Origin: Caenibius sp. WL
GTDB taxonomy: Bacteria > Pseudomonadota > Alphaproteobacteria > Sphingomonadales > Sphingomonadaceae
Direction: 5' to 3'
DNA length: 64,000 bases
Assembly (NCBI RefSeq): GCF_019803445.1
Contig: NZ_CP081844.1
Span: 942,501 to 1,006,500 of the forward strand
Part shown: piece after piece, positions 34,547-41,983 of the stretch
Position numbering within the stretch: position 1 is the stretch's first letter
Layout of the letters: the number at the start of each line of letters is the position of its first letter
Notes under the pieces: model-generated
Told to the model about the DNA's origin: nothing
Databases searched by the model: none
Seen by the model: the letters and a program-made list of their open reading frames with translations, nothing else
Made by a program: the position numbers and the translations under genes

Positions 34547-35905
34547 TCAGGACTGCCCGGCGGCGTTCTCCCGTGTTTCGCGTTGCAGGTGACGCGCGGC
34601 AAGGAACAGGTGCAGCGCGCCCCAGGCGAGCGTGAAAGTGACGCAGATCAACGCATCGCGCAAGCCGGTCGCGGCGTCCCCACGCAGTGCGGCAAAACTG
34701 TCGCTCAGGATGCCGAGTACCAGAGGCCCCATCGACACGCCGACGAGATTGGCGAAAACGACGTATATGGCGCTGGCGCGTGCGCGCATCGCGACCGGGG
34801 CGAGCCCTTGCGACAGAGCGATGGACGGGGCGGTCCACAGCCCGCCGAAGATCAGCGGCACGATCATGAGCAGGAGCATGGCCTGCCCGCTGCCCGCCAT
34901 CAGCGCGAGGCATTGCAGCGGAATCATCGCCAGCGTACCGGCGACCGGTATCCACAGCATCCCTTGGGGTTTCTGACCGCCGAAGCGGGTAGCCTGCCAG
35001 CCGCCCGCGACCGTTCCCGCCATGCCGCACAGCCCGCTTAACAGGCCGAGGCTCAACCCGGCTTCCGCCAGATTCATGCCGTGCCCCCGGATCAGATAGC
35101 TGGGCAGCCACGCCATGACCCCGGCCTGCGCGAAGGAACAGACCGACGCGCCGAGCAGGACATGAACGAAGGCGCGGCGCCGGGCGAGAATGCGTAAGGC
35201 TTCGGCAAAACCGACCGGGCTGGCCGCCGCGGGCGGAGTGTCATCCATGCCGCCGCGCAAAGGCTCACGCGTGAGCATCGGCAGCAGAAAAGCGGCGATC
35301 AAACCTGGGGCACCAGCAACGAACAGCGCGGTACGCCAGTCCGTCAGCTGCGCGACGATGCCGCCGAGCGAGAGCCCAGCCATGATGCCCACAGGCACGC
35401 CGATGGCGAACAGGCCCATCGCCTGCGGCCGTTCGCGGGGCGGGTACATGTCGGACAGCAGCGAATGCGCGGCCGGGGTAAAGCCCGCTTCGGCCAGACC
35501 CACCCCCATGCGGGCGAGGAAGAACTGGCCGAAATTGCGGGTGATGCCGCACAGGATGGTCATCACGCTCCACCCGGCGGTCAGCACGGCGATCAGGCGC
35601 ACGCGATTGATCCCACGATCGATCCACTGCGCGATCGGGATGCCGAGCGACGTGTAGAACAGGCCGAAAGCTCCGCCCGTGACCAGCCCGAGCTGCCAGT
35701 CGGCCAGTCCGAAATCGGCCTTGATCGGTTCTTGCAGAATCACGACGATCTGGCGGTCGAGGTAATTGAGCGTGTAGATCACGGCGAGCAGGAACAGCAT
35801 CAGCTTGCGCCGGGCGAGCACTTGCCCGGCACCACCGGTGGCGGCTGGTGGAATGGGTGGCGCGCCCGTCATGGCGAAAGCGGGCGTATGCTGCTCCTGG
35901 GACAT
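34547..35905 (-). CDS. MFS transporter
   Basis: A 452-residue major facilitator with 12 predicted membrane segments. It shares long stretches with the MFS at 27617 (IYTLNYLDRQIVVILQEPIK; ARMGVGLAEAGF; DWQLG and FGLFYT). It is the first gene of the leftward group that continues with the two crotonases 136 bases downstream. It probably moves the substrate of the CoA-ligase pathway or a related compound across the inner membrane. The N-terminal 30 residues are a polar, Pro-rich cytoplasmic tail. Confidence 0.88.
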   Translation of the reverse strand: MSQEQHTPAFAMTGAPPIPPAATGGAGQVLARRKLMLFLLAVIYTLNYLDRQIVVILQEPIKADFGLADWQLGLVTGGAFGLFYTSLGIPIAQWIDRGINRVRLIAVLTAGWSVMTILCGITRNFGQFFLARMGVGLAEAGFTPAAHSLLSDMYPPRERPQAMGLFAIGVPVGIMAGLSLGGIVAQLTDWRTALFVAGAPGLIAAFLLPMLTREPLRGGMDDTPPAAASPVGFAEALRILARRRAFVHVLLGASVCSFAQAGVMAWLPSYLIRGHGMNLAEAGLSLGLLSGLCGMAGTVAGGWQATRFGGQKPQGMLWIPVAGTLAMIPLQCLALMAGSGQAMLLLMIVPLIFGGLWTAPSIALSQGLAPVAMRARASAIYVVFANLVGVSMGPLVLGILSDSFAALRGDAATGLRDALICVTFTLAWGALHLFLAARHLQRETRENAAGQS

Positions 35906-36141
35906 ATTTCTCCGTTTCCGCGCGTGCGCCAGATTTTCGCCAAGGAGCGGCAGAGCGCGGGTCCGATCAACGGATCAGCGGGATTTTCCGGCCATCCGGA
36001 AACCGGCCCCACTTCTGCCTCCGCATGGGCGGAAAACGCCATGCCCCGCTATCATGGTGGCGCGGCCCGGATGTAGGGACGGGTATGGCGAAGTCCGCGG
36101 GCTTGGTATCTGTTCGCGCATGATCTTGGGAGGAGATGAGA

Positions 36142-36948
36142 ATGACGGTGTCGATGTTCGGCCTGGAAGGCAAGAAAGCGCTCATCGTTGGCGGCGGTCG
36201 TGGCATGGGGGAATCCAGCGCGCTGCTGCTGGCCGAAGCCGGGTGCGATATCGCGGTATTGGACAACGAGGCGGACCGGGCGGAGCATGTGGCCGATGCG
36301 GTGCGGGCGGTGGGCCGCAAGGGGATCGCGATCACGGCGGATATCCTTCAGGATGAGGCCGTGCGCAGCGCGGTGCGAGAGGCAGAGCAGGCGCTTGGCG
36401 GGCTGGATATCCTCGTCACCATCGTCGGGCAGGCACTGTTCAAGCCGTTGCTCGATGTCAGCCCGGAGGAATGGGATTCCGAACAGAACCGCAATCTGCG
36501 CTATTTCTTCACCACGGCGCAGGCGGCCGCCCAATCGATGATTGCGCGCGGCGTGGCCGGTTCGCTGGTCTGCGTGGGCTCGGTCGATGGCCTGCAGGGT
36601 GCGCCCTATCATGCGGCTTATGGCGCTGCGAAAGCGGGGCTCATGCATCTGGTCAAATCGATGGCGGCCGAATGGGGGCGCCAGAATCTGCGTGTCAACG
36701 CGGTGGTGCCGGGCAGCATCACCACCCCCCGTTTGCCGGAAACGCCGGAATCGCGCGCTGTGATGGAAGAAAGCGTGATTCCGATCGGGCGGGCGGGCAC
36801 GACGCGCGAGGTGGCCGGGGCGGTGCTGTTCCTGGCTTCGGAACTGTCGACTTATGTGACGGGCCATGCCCTGCTGGTGGACGGCGGATGGATGGCGGCC
36901 AATCTGTTCGATCCGCGCGTCATGGCGACCAAGAAAAGCAAGGGCTGA
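36142..36948 (+). CDS. Short-chain dehydrogenase/reductase (SDR)
   Basis: A 268-residue classical SDR. The cofactor loop GGGRGMGES (TGxxxGxG-like), the catalytic Ser region CVGSVDG and YGAAK (YxxxK, after PYHAA) are present; the C-terminus has the usual DGGW. The ATG at 36142 is eight bases after GGAGG; an ATG at 36136 is also possible but overlaps the ribosome site. It is divergent from the MFS gene and separated by a 236-bp control region. The substrate is likely a hydroxyl/keto intermediate of the surrounding pathway. Confidence 0.85.
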   Translation: MTVSMFGLEGKKALIVGGGRGMGESSALLLAEAGCDIAVLDNEADRAEHVADAVRAVGRKGIAITADILQDEAVRSAVREAEQALGGLDILVTIVGQALFKPLLDVSPEEWDSEQNRNLRYFFTTAQAAAQSMIARGVAGSLVCVGSVDGLQGAPYHAAYGAAKAGLMHLVKSMAAEWGRQNLRVNAVVPGSITTPRLPETPESRAVMEESVIPIGRAGTTREVAGAVLFLASELSTYVTGHALLVDGGWMAANLFDPRVMATKKSKG

Positions 36949-36962
36949 GACCTGCTTGTGGA

Positions 36963-36983
36963 ACGGGCGGCCCGGCCGCCCGT
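36963..36983. terminator. Hairpin between convergent genes
   Basis: ACGGGCGGCC-C-GGCCGCCCGT, a nearly perfect GC-rich palindrome of 21 bases between the convergent SDR and the hypothetical gene at 37002. It is a likely two-way transcription barrier, though without a T-run. Confidence 0.5.
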
Positions 36984-37001
36984 ATGATTGGCCTTGGCCG
37001 C

Positions 37002-37799
37002 TTATTCCAACTGATCGGTATAGGTATCGGTGCCGAAAACGGTGGCACGAAAGGGGGAAGCGAAGGACACCGAGCCGAGCCCTGCGCTATCCAAGGCGTG
37101 GGCGAACGGGAGATAGCGGTCTTCCCAAATCGTCTGTGGAGCCTCGACGGTAAAGCTCAGGAACAGCACGTGATTGCCTTCGCTGGCCGGTACGTCCGCC
37201 GGGCGGGTCGGGTCGAGCGGCATGGGAGAACCCATCATCGCGACATCGCCGGGGCACTCCTGCGCACGGAGCCACGCGGCGACATCCGCCTTGCTCTTGC
37301 CCGGTGCCAGATCGACGAGGAATGCGGCCACCCCGCCATAAGGACGGTCGAGCGCCAGCTCGATCGGCATGGTGCTGCCGGGTGCATTGTATTCTTCGTT
37401 GAAGCGATAGAAGCCGGTGTGGATATGATCGCGTTCCTGGAACATCCGGCCCTGTGCGTGAAGGTCTTTGACCTGCCGCACCGCCCAACGATCCCAATCG
37501 GCGTGATGCCCGTCAAGAATCCAGTAAAGCGCGAGGTAGGAGCCTTGCTCTACCGGGCGCGAACCGTTGCCGATCCGTTTGCCCTTGTCTTCCCGCGTCG
37601 CAACGAAGCGGTTGCCCGCCAGCGTCCATTCCCCGATCATGCAGCCGCTGTAGAAATGATCGCGTTCGTACCAGCGATTGTAGGCAACTTCGTATCCCGG
37701 CCGCGGCTCGACCATGGTGAAAAGGAGCGAGCCCAGGCGAATGGGCCGCTGATCGCGGGGCAGATCGGGGGTGTCATAGCGTTGTTCGCAGTTTTTCAT
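37002..37799 (-). CDS. Hypothetical protein, possibly dimeric alpha/beta-barrel (EthD-like)
   Basis: A 265-residue soluble protein. I do not recognise a named family. LGSLLFTMVEPRPG followed by YNRWYERDHFYSG recalls the start of EthD/ABM-type dimeric ferredoxin-fold domains, where a short strand is followed by a WYxxxH helix. A second similar strand-helix block (LFLSFTVEAPQTIWEDRYLPF) occurs near residue 220, which would suit a tandem pair of such domains. GAGAGGAAT precedes the ATG at 37799. It is the last gene of a leftward run after an epimerase gene, and probably belongs to the same pathway. Confidence 0.55.
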   Translation of the reverse strand: MKNCEQRYDTPDLPRDQRPIRLGSLLFTMVEPRPGYEVAYNRWYERDHFYSGCMIGEWTLAGNRFVATREDKGKRIGNGSRPVEQGSYLALYWILDGHHADWDRWAVRQVKDLHAQGRMFQERDHIHTGFYRFNEEYNAPGSTMPIELALDRPYGGVAAFLVDLAPGKSKADVAAWLRAQECPGDVAMMGSPMPLDPTRPADVPASEGNHVLFLSFTVEAPQTIWEDRYLPFAHALDSAGLGSVSFASPFRATVFGTDTYTDQLE

Positions 37800-37837
37800 G
37801 GGATTCCTCTCTTTCCGGCAGGGCCCGATGCATACGG

Positions 37838-38776
37838 TCAGCGCGGGCCCGATATGTCCTGTTTCTGCGCGGGTTGGGCGGCATGTGCGCGGTAGACGGC
37901 ATGGCCGATATCGCTCATGATATCCTCGTGGTGCGGTTGCCAGCCCAGTTCGCGCCGCGTGCGCGGGCTGCGCGAACGGCTGCAAGTGGCCATGCCGATC
38001 AGCGTGGCGAACTTGCCCCAGCGTTCTACCGCGTCGGCAAAATCGATGCTGCGTGCAGGCACGCCCATGTCCCGGGCGACCGCTTCGGCCAGCGTGCGGT
38101 TATTCACTTCCCCCGCCACGGCATGGTAGAGCGCGCCCGCCGTGCCCCGTTCCAGCGCGAGGCGATAGACTTGGGCCAGATCGTCAACATGGACGTTGGA
38201 ATAGAGATTGAGGCCAGGGCCGAGATAGCCGACTTCGCCCAGCGTTCCGGCATCGCGGTAGAAATGGCGCAGATGGCCGCAGCCGCCGTGGCCCCAGATC
38301 ATGGGTGGCCGGACCACCATGGCCCGCACCGTGCCCGACCAGCCCGCCGTGCGCACCAACGTTTCGGTGATCAGCCGCTCTCCGATATATTTTGAAGGGA
38401 CGAAGGCATCGTCTTCGGCGAAGGTATCCTCGCTCCAGCGGCCATCGGTGCGTTGGGATAGCAGACCGGTTCCGCTGGTGAAGATCAGCGTGCGGCCTGT
38501 GCCTTTCAGCGCGGCGGTGAGAGCGGAAAGGCAGGCGAACTCTTCCTCCAGTGGAAGCTGGGCAGCGTAGATCACCGCATCATGTTCGCGGGCCAAGGCA
38601 AGAACACCATCTCTATCGGCAAGATCGCCACGCAGCGGCTGCCCGCCAGCTTCTGCGACGATCGCATCCTTGCCCGCCGACCGGCTGAGGCCGCTGACTG
38701 CAAGGCCCGCATCGCTCAGACAGCGGGTGATACGTGCGCCGAGATAGCCTGTCGCTCCGATGACCAGTACGCGCAT
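37838..38776 (-). CDS. NAD-dependent epimerase/dehydratase-family protein
   Basis: A 312-residue extended SDR. VLVIGATGYLGARI is the nucleotide-binding loop. The catalytic triad region is FTSGTG and KYIGER; here the YxxxK lysine is replaced by Arg (YIGER), which may alter or abolish classical dehydrogenase chemistry. The remainder (VVRPPMIWGHGG, YSNVHVDDLAQVY) is typical for the family. It is followed 38 bases later by the hypothetical gene at 37002. A reductase or dehydratase role in the pathway is possible; the missing Lys lowers confidence in any reaction. Confidence 0.78.
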   Translation of the reverse strand: MRVLVIGATGYLGARITRCLSDAGLAVSGLSRSAGKDAIVAEAGGQPLRGDLADRDGVLALAREHDAVIYAAQLPLEEEFACLSALTAALKGTGRTLIFTSGTGLLSQRTDGRWSEDTFAEDDAFVPSKYIGERLITETLVRTAGWSGTVRAMVVRPPMIWGHGGCGHLRHFYRDAGTLGEVGYLGPGLNLYSNVHVDDLAQVYRLALERGTAGALYHAVAGEVNNRTLAEAVARDMGVPARSIDFADAVERWGKFATLIGMATCSRSRSPRTRRELGWQPHHEDIMSDIGHAVYRAHAAQPAQKQDISGPR

Positions 38777-38881
38777 GTCGCCTCCCTCTTCATCGCAGCA
38801 AAGCGGGGTGAGGCATGCGTTTCAATGCCGCGCCATGCTTTTTCCGGATTGCTGGAAGGGCGCGGGGCGTTTGAGATCAGA

Positions 38882-39658
38882 TCAGGGGCGCATGGTCACG
38901 CCGCCGTTGACCGATAGCGTCTGACCGGTGATCCATTCCCCGTCGCGCGACATCAGCATGGCGACCATGGCTGCGATATCGCGGCTTTCCCCGGCCCGGA
39001 AGCTTCGCGTGCCTTCCACCGCCATCGCACGCTGCGCATCATCCATCCGGCTTTGCAATTGCGGAGTCAGGACGAGCCCGGGCAGGATTGCATTGGCGCG
39101 CACGCCTTCACGGCCCCAGCGGCTGGCGACATGGCGCATCAGCGCGTTGATCGCGGATTTGGTCATGGCATAAGTGACACGCTGCGGCTCGCCGACATGC
39201 GCCGCATCGGAACTGGTATAGACGATAGCTCCCCGGTTCGCGATGATCTGCGGCAGGGCATAACGGGTTACAAGCACGGCACCGCGCATGTTGACCGCCA
39301 CCGTGCGGTCGAAAATGCCCATATCGATGTCGAGAACGTTGCTGTCTTCCTGCAGCGCGTGCATGTCCGCCGCATTGGCGAACAGGTGATCGATCCGGTC
39401 ATACGTAGCGATTGCGGCGTCCACCAATGCCTGCACCGAAGCCTCATCCGATTGGTCATAGCGCACGGCGGTGCAATCGCCGCCAGCTTGGCGGATTGCC
39501 TCGGCGGCTTCCTCGGCCGCGGAAAGGACAATATCGCCCAGGACGACCCGGCATCCCTCCGCAGCAAGCCGTCGGGCCGCCTCGTCCCCGATGCCGCCGC
39601 CACCGGCGATCAGCACGACTTTCCCGGTCAGGCCCCGGTCGGGCACGGCGCCGGTCAT
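38882..39658 (-). CDS. Short-chain dehydrogenase/reductase (SDR)
   Basis: A 258-residue classical SDR. GKVVLIAGGGGIGDEAARRL is the cofactor loop, YTSSDAAH holds the catalytic Ser, and YAMTK the YxxxK motif; the usual NNAG is FANAAD. The start overlaps the acyl-CoA dehydrogenase stop by four bases (ATGA), so the two are coupled. In this setting it likely oxidises a 3-hydroxyacyl-CoA or a cyclic alcohol after dehydrogenation and hydration. Confidence 0.86.
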   Translation of the reverse strand: MTGAVPDRGLTGKVVLIAGGGGIGDEAARRLAAEGCRVVLGDIVLSAAEEAAEAIRQAGGDCTAVRYDQSDEASVQALVDAAIATYDRIDHLFANAADMHALQEDSNVLDIDMGIFDRTVAVNMRGAVLVTRYALPQIIANRGAIVYTSSDAAHVGEPQRVTYAMTKSAINALMRHVASRWGREGVRANAILPGLVLTPQLQSRMDDAQRAMAVEGTRSFRAGESRDIAAMVAMLMSRDGEWITGQTLSVNGGVTMRP

Positions 39659-41745
39659 CGCGGCATCCCCAGTTCGTATTGGGCGATGATCGATTTGTGC
39701 ACTTCGCTGGTGCCGCCATAAATCGTTTGGCCGATGGATTGCCTGTGCATGCTTTCGATCTCCGTGAGGGCCGGGGTGAGATGAGCGAGCGAGGCGGGGG
39801 CGGTGAGAGCCACCAGATCCGCTGCATCGCGCATATAGCTTTCGGTCGCAAACAGCTTGGCCATCGGGCCCGTCGCCCGGCCCAGTGTGCCATCCGCCCC
39901 GGCCTGCGTCGCGCGGCGGCAGAGCAGGTCCGCGATTTCAAGATGTGTGCGGGTTTCGGCAAGGCGGACACGCACATCGGGGCGATCGATCGGTCGTTCG
40001 CCGTCTGGGCCGGGTGCTATGGCCCATTCTTCCGCCGCTTCCATCAGGCTGTGATGGTGGATGTGATAGCCTTCGCCGCCATGTTCGATTTCCATCGCGG
40101 CCGCCATCACTGCCAGGCCGCCGTTGACTTCGCCTAGCCGGTAGCGGTCGGGCACCCGCACTTCGTCGTAGAAAGTGATATTGGTCCGTTCGTCCTGCAA
40201 AGTGTGGACCGGCTGGACCGAAACGCCGGGCAGATCCATCGGCACGAAGAAGATCGTCAGCCCCGCATGTTTGGGCGCGTCGGGATCGGTGCGGGCCAGC
40301 AGCAGGACATAATCGGACAGATGCGCCCCGGTGGTGAACATCTTCTGCCCGCTGATGATCCATCCGCTGCCGTCCCGATCGCGGACCGCGCGGGTACGTG
40401 CGGCATACATGTCCGATCCCGATTCCGGTTCCGTAAACCCGAGGCAGGACAGGGCGCTGCCATCGGCGAGGCGGGGCAGCACTTCGGCCTGCAATTCCGA
40501 TGTGCCGAACTTCATCACCATGCGCGCGCCCATGTTGGTGCAGCCGATCGGCACGCGGGTCCACCGGAACTGTTCGAAAACCCGGCCCAGCGCGGTGATT
40601 TCCATCGCACTGCGTTCTTCCCCGCCCCATTGGCGTGGCCAGTCCGGATAGGCGAAGCCGGCGGCGGCGAGCTGGCGATGAAAAGTGGGATCGTGCCCTT
40701 CGGTGGAATGGTGGGCATGGGCGCGCAGGTTCGGTGTCATCGCTTCCTCGAAGAAACGCCGCACCTCGTCCGCATAGGCTTCTGCCGCCTCACCCATGCC
40801 CATTTCAATGCCAGTGGCACCCGCTTCGGGCAAGGGAATCCGTTGTCCTGCCCACAGCCGTTCCCCCACTTGCGCCAGCCGCAGTGCCGGATCGCCGTCG
40901 GCCAGCGCCATGCGGTTGATCGCGAGGAAATAGAGATGGATGTCGTATTCGGTCGACAGGCCATAGCCGCCGAAGGTGCGCAGCGCGCGGGTGACGGCAA
41001 TGCGGGCGCTGCGGGCTGTCCACCAGTCGGCCATGGCGACAAGGGCCGCGGAATTGCCGCGCCCCTTCGCGATGGCGCAGATGGCGTTCCACACCAGCAG
41101 CCGCCCGCCTTCGCAATCGGTGATCGCTTCGGCGAGGGGGTGGGCAATGCCCTGGAAGCTGCCGATCGGCTTGCCGAACTGCTTGCGTTCGGACGCATAG
41201 GCCGCGGCCAGTTCTATGGCCCGGGCGGCAGCGCCAACCAGCCACGCGGCGCGCAGAATGGTGCATTCGGCACGTGCAGCGGCATAGGCCGTGGTTGCCG
41301 CTTCACCTTCCGCCAACAGGTGGCGGCTTCCATCCGTGCCAATAGCCAGCACTCCGCCAGCTTCGTTCACGATCTGCATCGCACCTGCAACGGGGGCGAA
41401 AGCAATCGGTGTGGCACTGCTTTCTGCCAGCAGGGCCAGGGCCTTCGCCCCGCCGAGCAGGGCGAGAAGGCGGCAGGCGGCAATCCCGTCCGCCAGCGGC
41501 ACCGGGGCAACGCCGCGCCCGGCCGCTTCACAGACCAGTGCCGCATCGAACAGCCCCGCATCCAGCCCACCTGCCGTTTCCGGCACGCGCATCTGGACGA
41601 AACCCATTTCGGCAGTTTCGCGCCACAGGTCCGCATCGGCCACGTGACTTGCTGCGCGTGCCCGAGCCACCACGGTGTCGTTGTCGAAGAAACGCAGCGC
41701 CGTTGCAGACATCAGCGCCTGCTGCTCGTTCAGGTCCAGCTTCAT
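39655..41745 (-). CDS. Tandem-fused acyl-CoA dehydrogenase (two ACAD domains in one chain)
   Basis: A 696-residue protein made of two consecutive acyl-CoA dehydrogenase units. Unit 1 (residues about 1-325) has LNEQQALMSATALRFF and the C-terminal helical part SERKQFGKPIGSFQGIAH. Unit 2 (about 330-696) has FTEPESGSDMYAARTRA and GWIISGQKMFTTGAH (FAD/substrate segments) and ends with IYGGTSEVHKSI. Normal ACADs are about 390 residues. Separate alpha/beta ACAD pairs forming heterotetramers are known from steroid side-chain degradation in actinobacteria; this looks like the fused form. The start at 41745 has no strong ribosome site. It is first in a leftward operon with an SDR. Confidence 0.85.
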   Translation of the reverse strand: MKLDLNEQQALMSATALRFFDNDTVVARARAASHVADADLWRETAEMGFVQMRVPETAGGLDAGLFDAALVCEAAGRGVAPVPLADGIAACRLLALLGGAKALALLAESSATPIAFAPVAGAMQIVNEAGGVLAIGTDGSRHLLAEGEAATTAYAAARAECTILRAAWLVGAAARAIELAAAYASERKQFGKPIGSFQGIAHPLAEAITDCEGGRLLVWNAICAIAKGRGNSAALVAMADWWTARSARIAVTRALRTFGGYGLSTEYDIHLYFLAINRMALADGDPALRLAQVGERLWAGQRIPLPEAGATGIEMGMGEAAEAYADEVRRFFEEAMTPNLRAHAHHSTEGHDPTFHRQLAAAGFAYPDWPRQWGGEERSAMEITALGRVFEQFRWTRVPIGCTNMGARMVMKFGTSELQAEVLPRLADGSALSCLGFTEPESGSDMYAARTRAVRDRDGSGWIISGQKMFTTGAHLSDYVLLLARTDPDAPKHAGLTIFFVPMDLPGVSVQPVHTLQDERTNITFYDEVRVPDRYRLGEVNGGLAVMAAAMEIEHGGEGYHIHHHSLMEAAEEWAIAPGPDGERPIDRPDVRVRLAETRTHLEIADLLCRRATQAGADGTLGRATGPMAKLFATESYMRDAADLVALTAPASLAHLTPALTEIESMHRQSIGQTIYGGTSEVHKSIIAQYELGMPR

Positions 41746-41983
41746 TGTGTGTCCATCTTGCAGCCGGACATGTTCCGGCCCCTGTCGCTTCTGCTTGGCC
41801 TTTATGACCCGGGGTCTGTCAATTTGCAGGCCCCGCTTTCCGATTATCCGGAACGGTGTGTATCGTGCGGGCCGCGATGGGCAGGTGTGTGCTTTCCGAA
41901 AGGGCGGAACAGGGGCAGTCAGGCTACCGGCCTGCGCCAAAATTCGACATTGCAACAACGCAAACAAGTTCTGGGAACGATGC

